Below the pieces are notes generated by a model. That model saw nothing but the letters and a program-made list of their open reading frames with translations. It was not told the origin of the DNA and did no database searches. From contig JBLWZN010000018.1 in NCBI GenBank assembly GCA_048266425.1, forward strand, positions 15,191 through 79,190: a stretch of 64,000 nucleotides of DNA, written 5' to 3'. A program made the position numbers and the translations under genes. Position 1 is the stretch's first letter; every line of letters begins with the position of its first letter. This stretch comes from Cerina sp048266425 (GTDB lineage Bacteria; Bacteroidota; Bacteroidia; Flavobacteriales; Flavobacteriaceae). Positions 44,618-53,506 of this stretch are shown piece after piece.

Positions 44618-44755
44618 TGCCTCCCCTTCAGGAGGGTAGGACTATTGCCGATGCATTTGAGATGTTTGTCGCTGGAAGTCCCCTCCTTTTATCAAGGAGG
44701 GCCATCCCGACATGGTCATTCTGGATGGGTGCCGAAGGCGGGGTGGTAATCTAGG
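44618..44755. repeat. Dispersed CCCTCC/GGAGGG repeat block
   Basis: The block contains CTCCCCTTCAGGAGGG and CCCCTCCTTTTATCAAGGAGGG, then TGCCGAAGGCGGGGTGGTAATC. It is GC-rich, palindromic and non-coding. A related block is at 53380-53430 (CCCTTCCCGAGCCCTCCCTGGAAGGGTCGGGG). Confidence 0.6.
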
Positions 44756-44759
44756 ATTA

Positions 44760-46934
44760 TTATCTTCTTTTAGCCTCCACCAATTCCAATTGTTCCACGC
44801 CCACACTGGTCGTAAACACGCCATAATTTACAACGGCCTTGTTTTTTTCGAGCTTATCGATGCTCCCTACTGCCTTTCCGTCCGTTAACCTTACCCGATC
44901 CCCCACCTTAAATACGGGTCTTGGTTTATTTTTTTCTTGGTGAACGGCTTTTTTCTTCTCCTTTTTCTTCTTTTCCCGGATTACCTGGACTTCCTTTTGG
45001 ACTTCTTGCTCCACGCTGGCCTTGACCTCGTTTTCGGCCTTGACCTGTTGGATCGGCTTTTTCTTCCGCTTGCTGTTCTCGGTCTCAACGATCTTGATGA
45101 GTTCCGACACGAGGTTCCTTTTCTTTTTATCCTGAAAATACGTCTCCGCAGCTGTATTCACCTTGTTCCCCAAGTAGATCATCCGTTGGTTGTGGTCGTA
45201 CAGTTCCTGATAGTTCTCCAATTTGGATTTTATCCTGGAATTGAGTTCCTCCAGTCGCAGGGCCTCGTCCCTAGCCTTGGTTTCCTCCACCTTGAGCTTG
45301 CTCCCGGTCTCTTCCATTTTGCTGCGTTCCTTTTGCAATTTGGCTATGGTGGCATCAAAACGGACCTTGCCGTGTTCTATCTTTTTCTTGGCCTTGTTGA
45401 TCAGGTTATAGGGGATGCCATTTTTTTGGGCGACTTCAAAGGTAAACGAGCTACCGGCCTGTCCCAGCACCAATTGATAGGTGGGTTCCAAGGTTTTGGA
45501 ATTGAAAAGCATATTGGCATTGCTGATGTGGGGGAGTTCATTGGCCAAAAGCTTTAAATTGGCATAATGGGTGGTGATTACCCCGTAAGCGCCCCGCTCA
45601 TAAAAAACTTCGAGGAAAGTTTCTGCCAAGGCACCCCCTAGCTCCGGATCGCTACCGGTACCGAACTCATCGATCAAAAACAAGGTATTTTCGCTGCACT
45701 TGCGCAGAAAATAATTCATGTTTTTTAACCGATAACTGTAGGTGCTCAAATGGTTTTCGATGGATTGGTTGTCCCCGATATCGGTTAGAACAGTATCGAA
45801 TAAACAAACGGAACTCCTTTCATGTACGGGGATTAGAAACCCGGATTGTAGCATTACTTGCAGCAGTCCGATGGTTTTTAGGGTGATGCTCTTGCCACCT
45901 GCGTTGGGACCGGAAATTACGATGATCCGGTTGTCGGGATTGAGTTCTATGGTCTGGGGATAGGTTCTTTCGTGCTTCCTTTTGTTGGAGAGATACAACA
46001 AAGGGTGGTAAGCATCCCTTAAAAACAATTTTTTTTGATTGTTGATCTCGGGCAAGACCGCGTTCATGTCCAGTGCGTACTTGGCCTTGGCCGCGGTAAC
46101 GTCCAATTCGGTCAAAAACCCTTGATACTCCGACAAAAGATAACCATTTGGTCTGATTAAATCGGTAAGATTTTTAAGGATACGCTGTATTTCCTCCTTT
46201 TCTTCAAATTCCAGATTATTGAGCTCCCGACTGTACCGCAAGGTGGCCTCGGGTTCTATATAGATGATGCTCCCTGTTTTAGAGCTGCCCATTACCGCCC
46301 CTTTCACCTTTTTTCGGTACATGGCCTTAACCGCCAACACCCTGCGGTTCTCCACGACCGATTCCCGAATTTCATCCAAAAAGTCGGAGGATTGATAGGT
46401 TCCCATAGCTTGGGCAAAACTTTGGTTAATCTTGCCCTTTATCGATCCCATATTTTGACGGATCGAATGTAGAGCAGGCGAGGCGTTGTCCTTGATTTCC
46501 CCAAACTTATCGATTACCCCATTTATTTGGGACGGAATTTCATTGTTGGGTTCGATAGCCTGGGTAGATTGAAACAACAAGGGATAGTAATCTTGGAATT
46601 TCTTCAAAAATTTTAGCTGGGTCGATACGGTAGTGCAGATATGCGCTATTTTCTTAAAACCACCTACCTCTATAGTCGTGTTTTCAATTTTAAGAAGTTT
46701 CAATTCAGCATTTATGCTATCAAACCCGTGGTTGGGCAGGTGGTTGTCATTGGAGAAGGAGGAGAGATACTCCGAAGTCTTTCCCAAGGCATCCACTATT
46801 TCGAGCTTGCTTTTTAGGGGTTGGACTGACATTGCGCGTTCCTTGCCCAACTCCGTATGGCAGCGCAGGACCAAATGGTCCAGGACCGTTGGGAACTCCA
46901 AATCCTGAAGCGTTTTTTTGTGGATTTTTCGCAT
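44760..46934 (-). CDS. mutS2: MutS2 family protein without Smr domain
   Basis: The 724-residue protein has the MutS core: N-terminal helical region, clamp, and ATPase domain with Walker A SGPNAGGKSITLKTIG, Walker B FLIDEFGTGSDPELGGAL and the signature ITTHYANLKLLA. MutS2 acts in recombination control or on stalled ribosomes. The B. subtilis type is about 785 residues with a C-terminal Smr nuclease; here the protein stops after a charged Lys/Glu-rich region (about 600-670) and a KOW-like segment (VFKVGDRVRLTDGKAVGSIDKL), so endonuclease activity is not predicted. Has its own -7 element. Confidence 0.93.
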   Translation of the reverse strand: MRKIHKKTLQDLEFPTVLDHLVLRCHTELGKERAMSVQPLKSKLEIVDALGKTSEYLSSFSNDNHLPNHGFDSINAELKLLKIENTTIEVGGFKKIAHICTTVSTQLKFLKKFQDYYPLLFQSTQAIEPNNEIPSQINGVIDKFGEIKDNASPALHSIRQNMGSIKGKINQSFAQAMGTYQSSDFLDEIRESVVENRRVLAVKAMYRKKVKGAVMGSSKTGSIIYIEPEATLRYSRELNNLEFEEKEEIQRILKNLTDLIRPNGYLLSEYQGFLTELDVTAAKAKYALDMNAVLPEINNQKKLFLRDAYHPLLYLSNKRKHERTYPQTIELNPDNRIIVISGPNAGGKSITLKTIGLLQVMLQSGFLIPVHERSSVCLFDTVLTDIGDNQSIENHLSTYSYRLKNMNYFLRKCSENTLFLIDEFGTGSDPELGGALAETFLEVFYERGAYGVITTHYANLKLLANELPHISNANMLFNSKTLEPTYQLVLGQAGSSFTFEVAQKNGIPYNLINKAKKKIEHGKVRFDATIAKLQKERSKMEETGSKLKVEETKARDEALRLEELNSRIKSKLENYQELYDHNQRMIYLGNKVNTAAETYFQDKKKRNLVSELIKIVETENSKRKKKPIQQVKAENEVKASVEQEVQKEVQVIREKKKKEKKKAVHQEKNKPRPVFKVGDRVRLTDGKAVGSIDKLEKNKAVVNYGVFTTSVGVEQLELVEAKRR

Positions 46935-46953
46935 TTTAAATTTTTGCCGGTGA

Positions 46954-46961
46954 CAAAGGTA
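46954..46961 (-). promoter_or_regulatory. -7 element upstream of mutS2
   Basis: TACCTTTG on the minus strand, 19 bp upstream of the mutS2 ATG. It matches TAnnTTTG; no TTG element evident. Confidence 0.45.
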
Positions 46962-47168
46962 GGGATTAGGGCCGGGATGGGAAACCTATTGAAACATTTG
47001 AAAAATCAACTCGCTAGATAAACACTCCTTAAGAGGAAAATTGGGGTGTTGAATGTTCTTTTGGAATAAGTTTAATCGGTGGGAATTTTTGCTTTTGGCA
47101 CAATATTTGGCCATAAACTATGTTATAAATCAGACTAATACAACCATTTTCAACTAAATATAGTCCCA

Positions 47169-48212
47169 ATGCAAAAAATCAACCTACTGTATATTGGCAT
47201 TGCTACGCTTTTTATTTCTTGCAGTGCGACCAATCGACTGACCATGGGATCCGTGGAGCCCGCTGCAGTATTTATACCAAGCGATATAAAAAACGTTGCG
47301 ATCATCAACAGAAGCCTACCTTCAAAAGGGAACAACCCTATCGATCAAATTGATAAGATTTTGTCGGCAGAAGGGCTGCAGCTCGATAAAAAAGGGGCCG
47401 AAGCCGAGATTTCCGCTTTGTCCGATGCCCTTGTTCGGAGCGGTAAATTTGATAACGTCAAGATTTTGGATGGACCTGAAGGGGTGAAAAAAGGACTCGG
47501 AGTGCTTCCTGCGACCCTTTCTTGGGATGAAGTAGAATCTATATGTGAAGCAAATGGTGTTGATGTATTATTTTCATTGGCCTTTTACGATACCGACACC
47601 CAAGTTTCCTATAATATGACGACGATGGAAGTCCCGAATCCCTTTGGGGTAAAGGTGGCCGTTCCTGCCCATGAAGTTACCCTTAACACCGCGATTAACA
47701 ATGGATGGCGAATCTATGATGTAAGATCTAAGACTGTTCTTGATGAATACGTATTCAACCAAGGTGTAGTGTCCCAAGGTAAGGGGATCAACCCTGTCAA
47801 AGCTTTAGAGGCTATTAAGAACAGGGATGAAACGGTGGTTCAGAGCAGCAAGAATATGGGGTCTAGCTATAGTCAAAGATTGTTTCCATATAGCACACGG
47901 ATAGCCAGGGATTATTTTGTAAGGGGTACCGATAATTTTAAGATCGGCAAGCGTAGGGCCCAGACCGGGGATTGGGACGGGGCCGCCCAACTCTGGGAAA
48001 AAGAACTGACCAACCCCAACCCCAAAATTGCTGGCCGGGCTTGTTACAATATGGCGATTATCAATGAAATAAATGGGGATTTACCTACGGCGATGGACTG
48101 GGCTTCCAAGTCCTATGCCGATTACAAAAACAAGGATGCCCTACAATATTTGAACTTGCTTAAAGATAGGGTATGGCAAAATGAGGTTTTGGAGTATCAA
48201 AGCTCAAGATAA
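47169..48212 (+). CDS. Lipoprotein of the DUF6340-like type
   Basis: The 347-residue protein has a lipoprotein signal (INLLYIGIATLFISCSATNRL). The next region (VAIINRSLPSKGNNPIDQIDKIL...) and LSWDEVESICEANGVDVLFSLAFYDTD match a family of Bacteroidota lipoproteins that I recall as DUF6340. The C-terminal quarter (KIGKRRAQTGDWDGAAQLWEKELTNPNPKIAGRACYNMAIINEINGDLPTAMDWASKSY) looks like two TPR repeats. It is outer-membrane or inner-membrane anchored; function unknown. Monocistronic, ending at a bidirectional terminator. Confidence 0.82.
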   Translation: MQKINLLYIGIATLFISCSATNRLTMGSVEPAAVFIPSDIKNVAIINRSLPSKGNNPIDQIDKILSAEGLQLDKKGAEAEISALSDALVRSGKFDNVKILDGPEGVKKGLGVLPATLSWDEVESICEANGVDVLFSLAFYDTDTQVSYNMTTMEVPNPFGVKVAVPAHEVTLNTAINNGWRIYDVRSKTVLDEYVFNQGVVSQGKGINPVKALEAIKNRDETVVQSSKNMGSSYSQRLFPYSTRIARDYFVRGTDNFKIGKRRAQTGDWDGAAQLWEKELTNPNPKIAGRACYNMAIINEINGDLPTAMDWASKSYADYKNKDALQYLNLLKDRVWQNEVLEYQSSR

Positions 48213-48313
48213 TACTACAAGCGACATCAAGGATTTCATAATGGTTTACTTAAAATGGGGTAAAATCCAAATTAATATTTTTCCATTTTAAGAAACCCCT
48301 GGGAAAACCCCAA

Positions 48314-48350
48314 AAAAACCTCCATCAATGTCTTGTTGATGGAGGTTTTT
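48314..48350. terminator. Bidirectional terminator between DUF6340-like and ferritin-like genes
   Basis: A 15-bp perfect stem (48314-48328 with 48336-48350), 7-nt loop, ends in T5 on both strands. It lies between the ends of convergent genes. Confidence 0.85.
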
Positions 48351-48383
48351 GGACAGTACATCTTTCAGAAATATTCAAATTCC

Positions 48384-49211
48384 TTAGGAGACTATAAAAA
48401 GCCCTGCAATGGCAGCTGCGGCATCACCTGACAACGGTTCATCATAAGCTTCCGTGGAAGATTCCATGGTAAAAGGGCTACCACTTCCCAGCGTAGTAAC
48501 ATCTACGCCTCCTTGTACCACATTTTCTTCTCCATTATAAGAGGCTTGAGTGGCTTCGGGCATACCTTCGCCCCGTTCATTGTTGGTAATCCAACCTTTA
48601 AGACCCCTAAGCCTTCTTATTTCTGAGGCATGGCGAGCTTCCACAGAATGTATTTGCAAGGCTGCCGTTAAAAATGGAGATCCCAATAAATTTCCGGCCT
48701 GTCCTTTATAAGCTCTTACCCCCGTATCCTCGAAAGCCTGAGCCAATGCCAATAGTTGACCATAGGCCATCTCCGACCCGATCCCGTTTTCGTTAAAGGG
48801 GTCAAATGCTCCACCAACCGTAAAATCGAAGGTAGGTTTGGAGACCGGGGTTGCACCAGCACCTTCCAAGCCGGCCATAAGAAAATCCACATGGGCCTGT
48901 TCGTGTTTCGATATCTGCATATAGACAGTTTCTGGCCTACCAGTTGGAAGAACGCCGGAATCTAATGCTTTATGGTAAAACTCGTTTTCCAAGTATTCCA
49001 AGGTAAGCGCCAATTGAAGTGCGCCTACCGGGTCCTTTTCCATACTTTGGGCAAAGGCTTTGCTCGGCATGGTAGCCAAACCTAATGGAATAGCGGCTAG
49101 GGCCGCCTTTTTTGTAAGTCGACCAAACGTTCCAATTATTTCACGTCTCGATGATGCTCCTTCCAATAAGTTTTCTGAAGTAAACTCATCTAAAAATTTT
49201 ATAATACTCAT
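48384..49211 (-). CDS. Exported ferritin-like domain protein B (Ferritin_2 type)
   Basis: The product starts at the ATG at 49211 (MSIIKFLDEF); an upstream ATG at 49250 would add a non-homologous 13 residues. A twin-Arg (SSRREIIGTFGRL) precedes a hydrophobic stretch (AALAAIPLGLATMPSKAFA), suggesting Tat export. The main domain is a four-helix bundle with metal-ligand candidates in ALTLEYLENEFYHKA, ISKHEQAHVDFL, AFEDTGVRAY and HSVEARHASEIR. It is the second of two similar genes, 61 bp after the first. Iron or dimetal binding is inferred from these ligands. Confidence 0.86.
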   Translation of the reverse strand: MSIIKFLDEFTSENLLEGASSRREIIGTFGRLTKKAALAAIPLGLATMPSKAFAQSMEKDPVGALQLALTLEYLENEFYHKALDSGVLPTGRPETVYMQISKHEQAHVDFLMAGLEGAGATPVSKPTFDFTVGGAFDPFNENGIGSEMAYGQLLALAQAFEDTGVRAYKGQAGNLLGSPFLTAALQIHSVEARHASEIRRLRGLKGWITNNERGEGMPEATQASYNGEENVVQGGVDVTTLGSGSPFTMESSTEAYDEPLSGDAAAAIAGLFIVS

Positions 49212-49271
49212 GATTTTGCTTTTTAAGATTAATTCTGCTTTTGTACTCAAGACACCCGTTTACCAAATATT

Positions 49272-50009
49272 TTATGGCAATTTGTTAGCGGTAAAAGGAG
49301 TTTTAACAAATCCGGTTGCTCCTACGGCGGTAAGGATGGCTGAAGGATCAGAAGCTACATCCAGTCCGGTAGTAACGTTTACAACATCATCTCCTGCAAA
49401 ATCTGCCGAACCGGGATTTAACAGCGTACGGATCGCCGAGGCATGGCGCGCCTCAACGGATACGATTTTACCAGCGATTAACAGATAATCGGGATTGGCC
49501 AGTAATTTTCCGGCCCCGTTGTAGGCGGCAACTCCGGTATCTTCCAAAACTCTTGCAGTACCAAGGACCTGGTCCCTGTTTCCAAAATCTAAATTCCCGT
49601 AGTCAAATTCCAGGGTTGGGGTCATAAGTTCTGTTTTTCCATTTACGGCAGCCGTGATAGCGGCCATGAAAAAATCTCGATGGTTTACCTCATGATTATA
49701 AATATCTGTCAACACTTGTTTTTCCTCGTCAGATATATTTCCGTAGAAGGAATTTACCACTTTGGTGTAAAAATCGGCTTCCAGTTGCTCTAACGCATAG
49801 GCGTAATTAAGGACGCCAAGATCTCCTTCTCCAAGATCGAATATTTCTCCACCTCCTGGAGGTGGCATCATCATTCCATCATCATTGTCATCTTTATGGC
49901 ACGCCACTAAAAGTCCTGCACCTAGGATACCCATTCCGCCCAATTTTAAAAATTGGCGACGGTCCGGGGATTTTTTTAAGGGTTCTACCCTGATCAAATG
50001 TTTTTTCAT
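49272..50009 (-). CDS. Exported ferritin-like domain protein A (Tat lipoprotein)
   Basis: The 245-residue protein starts with a Tat-type signal with motif DRRQFLK and a lipobox LLVAC, so it is a probable Tat-exported lipoprotein. After a low-complexity Asp/Met/Pro-rich linker (DDNDDGMMMPPPGGG) comes a Ferritin_2 four-helix domain with ligands in YALEQLEADFYTKV, IYNHEVNHRDFF, VLEDTGVAAY and VSVEARHASAIR. Export in folded form via Tat fits cofactor loading before translocation. It precedes gene B and follows the anti-sigma factor gene by 356 bp. Confidence 0.87.
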   Translation of the reverse strand: MKKHLIRVEPLKKSPDRRQFLKLGGMGILGAGLLVACHKDDNDDGMMMPPPGGGEIFDLGEGDLGVLNYAYALEQLEADFYTKVVNSFYGNISDEEKQVLTDIYNHEVNHRDFFMAAITAAVNGKTELMTPTLEFDYGNLDFGNRDQVLGTARVLEDTGVAAYNGAGKLLANPDYLLIAGKIVSVEARHASAIRTLLNPGSADFAGDDVVNVTTGLDVASDPSAILTAVGATGFVKTPFTANKLP

Positions 50010-50365
50010 AATGAATGTGTTTTAACTATTAATACACCCTTACCTACGGAAGAATATTTCTAGGGTTTGGTTTTAAATGTTAAAAAAATGTTAATCAGGA
50101 AATAATCGGGATAGATAAATCTCACTTCCCTTTAAGCGGGATACTCCATAATGGGAGCAGGTTTTTATAGAAATGGGGAAATAATTTTAAATATGGGAAT
50201 GTTCTTATCTAAAATGCATGGACACCCTTTATTTATAGATTTTCCATCTCCTCTATCCCAATTCGCCAAAGAAGTTGGATACGAAGGCGGAAAAGCCAAA
50301 GCGTTACCTAGGTGACTGACAAAATCCTTAGAATGGACCGGATGATGAAAAATTTCCGAAGAACT
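50010..50365. other. Gap between ferritin-like A and anti-sigma genes
   Basis: 356 bp. No gene is visible. It presumably holds the promoter for the ferritin-like pair, possibly an ECF-type promoter read by the neighbouring sigma factor; no -7 TAnnTTTG element was found on the minus strand here. Confidence 0.4.
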
Positions 50366-51169
50366 TTATGAAGGGGAGATTGCACCTAAAGTATATAATT
50401 GGTCCATTGTAGGGGTAGGACTGCCCCCTACAGGTTCTAGGGTTATACCAAATGCCTCGGTGTCATGGGGATCGTTAAGGGTAAATATTTTTTCATCCTC
50501 CGCTTTAAAATCATCCAATAGTCCGATACTGGTTGGGATAAGGGGATCTAGTTGTAAGGACCATACTTGATAGACCATCCCATCCGGTGGCTCTGGCAGT
50601 CCCTGCGCATCAATAATGACCTTGCTCTCTTTTTTATTCCAATAAGCCTTGGCATATGAGCTTGGGGAAACGGATTGGCCTCCCAACGGAATAACAACAA
50701 TATCCTTGTCGCGAAGGGTATTCAATAGATTTTGAGAATTTTCAAAGGAACTTCTGGCCTCCAAAATCTGTTGTTGTAAGGTGCTATTTTCTTGATTGGT
50801 CAGCTGAATTGCAGATTTTAGGGAACTATTTTCATTATAGAGCCAAAATAAACAGATGGCCAATAATACGGATGCGGCCCAACCTAAGTAAATGGACCAG
50901 TTTGTTTTTCTTCCGGACATATGTATAACTTGGGAATCATCACCGCCGAGCCCGACTCGGGCCCTAATTTCGTCAAAGCCTTTTTCGGAAACTCCAGGAG
51001 AAATGGTTCGGCTCAACGACAAAATAGAATCCTCGATTGCTTGTATCTCCTTTTTTATTTCGGGATAAGCCAGGGCATTTTTTTCAACTTCCAAGTTTTC
51101 CGACTCGGATAGTACCCCTGCCACGTAGAGTTCCAAAATTCCAGATTTTATGTATTCGTTTACATCCAT
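50366..51169 (-). CDS. RskA-like anti-sigma factor
   Basis: The 267-residue membrane protein has a cytoplasmic N-terminal domain (residues 1-85, ILELYVAGVLSESENLEVEK) of the anti-sigma type, one membrane helix near residues 91-110 (WSIYLGWAASVLLAICLFWLY), a coiled coil, and a C-terminal periplasmic RskA domain (DGMVYQVWSLQLDPLIPTSIGLL, GITLEPVGGSPTPTMDQLYTLG). It would bind the adjacent ECF sigma factor and release it upon an envelope signal. It overlaps the sigma gene by 10 bp, implying coupled translation. Confidence 0.92.
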   Translation of the reverse strand: MDVNEYIKSGILELYVAGVLSESENLEVEKNALAYPEIKKEIQAIEDSILSLSRTISPGVSEKGFDEIRARVGLGGDDSQVIHMSGRKTNWSIYLGWAASVLLAICLFWLYNENSSLKSAIQLTNQENSTLQQQILEARSSFENSQNLLNTLRDKDIVVIPLGGQSVSPSSYAKAYWNKKESKVIIDAQGLPEPPDGMVYQVWSLQLDPLIPTSIGLLDDFKAEDEKIFTLNDPHDTEAFGITLEPVGGSPTPTMDQLYTLGAISPS

Positions 51170-51702
51170 TTGGTGTCCGTCATATTAACCCTTAGTTGGG
51201 AAACACAATTTCTATTTCTCGTTTTAACCGTCCCCAAGGGAATATCCAATTCCGCTGCAGCCTCTTTTTGAGTGTATCCTTTAAAGTATAACAACTCTAT
51301 AATCTCCACACATTTCCCTTTAAGATTTTTTAAAAGTTTTCTAAGTCCAATGGAGTCTATTGTATCGTTCGCATTATCCGGGGTTTCCAAAATACTTACG
51401 AAATAATCCGCGGACAGGTTTTTTTTACTGTTTTTATAGGATTTGGACCGTATTTCATCAATAGCGGCATTTCGTGCAATATTAAGAACCCAAGTAAAAA
51501 ATCGACCTTTGGAGGCATTATAGCTTTCGGCGTTATTCCAAGCTTTCACAAAAACGTCCTGACAAATCTCCTGGGCAAGTTCGGGATTCTTTACGATAGT
51601 ATGGATTACTCCGCATATATTTTCAGAATACATTTCGTACAGATTTTCAAACGCCAAGACGTCTTTATTCTGAAAACGTTTTACAAGTATATCCAATTCC
51701 AT
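51160..51702 (-). CDS. ECF RNA polymerase sigma factor
   Basis: The 180-residue sigma factor has region 2 (FENLYEMYSENICGVIHTIVKNPELAQEICQDVFVKAWNN, FTWVLNIARNAAIDEIRS) and region 4 (IIELLYFKGYTQKEAAAELDIPLGTVKTRN), and is closest in shape to SigK-type ECF factors. Its partner anti-sigma factor overlaps its 3' end. A terminator between sodC and this gene suggests a separate transcript. Target promoters are unknown, but the neighbouring SOD, YceI and ferritin-like genes are candidates. Confidence 0.94.
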   Translation of the reverse strand: MELDILVKRFQNKDVLAFENLYEMYSENICGVIHTIVKNPELAQEICQDVFVKAWNNAESYNASKGRFFTWVLNIARNAAIDEIRSKSYKNSKKNLSADYFVSILETPDNANDTIDSIGLRKLLKNLKGKCVEIIELLYFKGYTQKEAAAELDIPLGTVKTRNRNCVSQLRVNMTDTKWM

Positions 51703-51731
51703 CTAGAAAATTTAATGTTTAAAGTTAAGAA

Positions 51732-51753
51732 AAGCCGTTCCAACGAACGGCTT
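51732..51753 (-). terminator. Terminator of the Cu/Zn SOD gene
   Basis: AAGCCGTTC (51732-51740) pairs with GAACGGCTT (51745-51753) around CAAC, 28 bp after the SOD stop; followed on the minus strand by TTCTTAAC. Confidence 0.75.
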
Positions 51754-51780
51754 CTTTATCATTATTATTTTACTAAATCA

Positions 51781-52368
51781 CTATTCCATTATGGCACCAC
51801 AGCTAATACGTTCTCCTGCATCACCGCTTGGTTGGGAAATAAAATCGTCCGGTCCTTGGTGAACAATGACCCCTTTTCCCAGAATATTTTTTTCACTATC
51901 GTCACAACCAATGCACCATTCGTCGGTTTCGAAGGTCATGGTGGCATTGCCATCGGAATCGGCTGTAAGGTTACCTATATCTCCCCTGTGATACCCGTTG
52001 GGAGAACCCCATTTTCCGTGGTCCTCGTTCGTTGGGTTCCAGTGCCCGCCGGCCGATTTGCCGTCTGGAGCGGAGCAATCCCCTTTTTCATGTAGATGTA
52101 TGGCGTGCTCCCCAGGGGTTAGCCCCGATAAATGGGTCACCATAATCACATTATTTCCCTTCTGGGTAAAAGTGATATCTCCTTTTACCTTACTGTCGCT
52201 CTTTGGTTCCATAATAACCGTCATTGTTCTTTCCTGCATTTCGCGGTTCATGCCCTGAACGGCCGTTGTTACTTCTTTTGAAGCTTCTTTTGAATCCTTT
52301 TTTACATCTTTACAGCTATAGGTGGTGATAAACAACGCCCCTAAAGCCAATAATCCTAATCTTTTCAT
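51781..52368 (-). CDS. Cu/Zn superoxide dismutase family lipoprotein
   Basis: The 195-residue protein has a lipoprotein signal (LLALGALFITTYSC) and the SodC domain: metal ligands in GEHAIHLHEKGDC and GGHWNPTNEDHG, the loop HRGDIGNL, and the C-terminal KGVIVHQGPDDFISQPSGDAGERISCGAI. The His and Asp ligands for Cu and Zn and the Cys pair are present. It would dismutate superoxide in the periplasm or at the outer membrane. Own terminator. Confidence 0.93.
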   Translation of the reverse strand: MKRLGLLALGALFITTYSCKDVKKDSKEASKEVTTAVQGMNREMQERTMTVIMEPKSDSKVKGDITFTQKGNNVIMVTHLSGLTPGEHAIHLHEKGDCSAPDGKSAGGHWNPTNEDHGKWGSPNGYHRGDIGNLTADSDGNATMTFETDEWCIGCDDSEKNILGKGVIVHQGPDDFISQPSGDAGERISCGAIME

Positions 52369-52533
52369 GATTTGTAATTTTATTTTAAAGAATTAAGTTA
52401 CACAAATCGAAACATACATTCAAGTCATTGAATGCTTAGGGTCATCATTAATATCAATTGGGCTAAAAATTGTTTCCCAACCGTTAAAACGTGTTTATTT
52501 TTATAGACTTGGATGTTAAAAGGATATGAAATG

Positions 52534-52563
52534 AAAAAAGCCCTGACGGCAGTGTCAGGGCTT
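52534..52563 (-). terminator. Terminator of the YceI gene
   Basis: AAGCCCTGAC (52538-52547) pairs with GTCAGGGCTT (52554-52563) around a 6-nt loop, followed on the minus strand by six T, 27 bp after the YceI stop. Confidence 0.8.
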
Positions 52564-52590
52564 ATTGATGATCGTTGTGGATATAGGGGT

Positions 52591-53235
52591 CTAACTCTTT
52601 TTCAAAAATACCTTTGCCTGTACAGCTACTTCGCTCCAGGTTTTTGTAACCCCATCTGGGCCCGTATGCAAAACTTTACATGCTTTGTTCAATGCGGCAA
52701 CGGCGGCCATGGCATTCCAATTTTCCAAATCCATATTTCCCTTAAAAAGGTATTCGGTTTCGGATATGCTTTCATATTCTAAAGGTATCGAAGCTGTTTC
52801 CCCGTTCAAGGTAACATCTATAGCACATTTGCCATTATCGGCGACATGGAATTTTCCGGTAATGAATTCCGTGTTGGTCATAACCCCAAAAAAGAATTCC
52901 AAGATCTTTGGATCTCTTGTTCCGGTTGCATCGTTGGTAAACAAACTGCTTACCGGGATGCTAAACGAAGTACCGTTCAAAGCGTCCAAAGCGGTCTCCC
53001 CTGAATTTGAGCCCGTAATGTCGATTTTGGTGAACTTGCCGCCAACGGGTAATTTTTCCGTGGTTTTATAGGCCGTAAAGCTAACCTGGGTGGAGTCCGC
53101 CACTAGGCTGAATTGACTTGCAGGGGTTGCTTTTACTTCCTCTTGTTGTACTTCTTTTTCTTTTTTTGCGTCTTTACAGCTTGTGTAAGAGGCAATAAAC
53201 AATAGTCCAAGGACTAAAAACTTTATTTGTTTCAT
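52591..53235 (-). CDS. YceI-family lipoprotein
   Basis: The 214-residue protein has a lipoprotein signal (FLVLGLLFIASYTSC) and a YceI beta-barrel domain: ADSTQVSFTAYKTTEKLPVGGKFTKIDI, TRDPKILEFFFGVM and the C-terminal DPDG-like tail. YceI proteins form lipocalin-like pockets that bind isoprenoid-type lipids, and are often stress induced. It lies upstream of sodC in a series of genes on the same strand. Confidence 0.88.
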   Translation of the reverse strand: MKQIKFLVLGLLFIASYTSCKDAKKEKEVQQEEVKATPASQFSLVADSTQVSFTAYKTTEKLPVGGKFTKIDITGSNSGETALDALNGTSFSIPVSSLFTNDATGTRDPKILEFFFGVMTNTEFITGKFHVADNGKCAIDVTLNGETASIPLEYESISETEYLFKGNMDLENWNAMAAVAALNKACKVLHTGPDGVTKTWSEVAVQAKVFLKKS

Positions 53236-53379
53236 GAGTAAATATTGATTAAGATGTTAAAATTACGTAATATTTAATACCTATTCAATCAAATGTTAAA
53301 ATGATTTTATTGGGAGGGGAAAGGGCGCATGACAAATTCCGGATTATTTGATAAACTGGGGAAGCCCCTACTTTAAATA

Positions 53380-53425
53380 ATCCCTTCCCGAGCCCTCCCT
53401 GGAAGGGTCGGGGGGAGGACCGGAC
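53380..53425. repeat. Second copy of the CCCTCC/GGAGGG repeat type
   Basis: CCCTTCCCGAGCCCTCCCTGGAAGGGTCGGGG forms a GC-rich hairpin (CCCTCC pairs in part with GGAAGGG and CGGGG). Non-coding, between the YceI and hydrolase-OsmC genes. Related to the block at 44618. Confidence 0.5.
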
Positions 53426-53506
53426 AAGACTTTGGAAAACGGAAACTTTATCGTACCCCCAGAGGAAAAGTATCATTCCAAACTAATGAATTGAGTGACC
53501 GACAAC

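Noticed and set aside
44937..45557. 206-codon hydrophobic open frame antisense to mutS2
   Set aside because: It arises from the Lys/Glu-rich coding of MutS2 read backwards (Phe/Leu-rich); not a real membrane protein.
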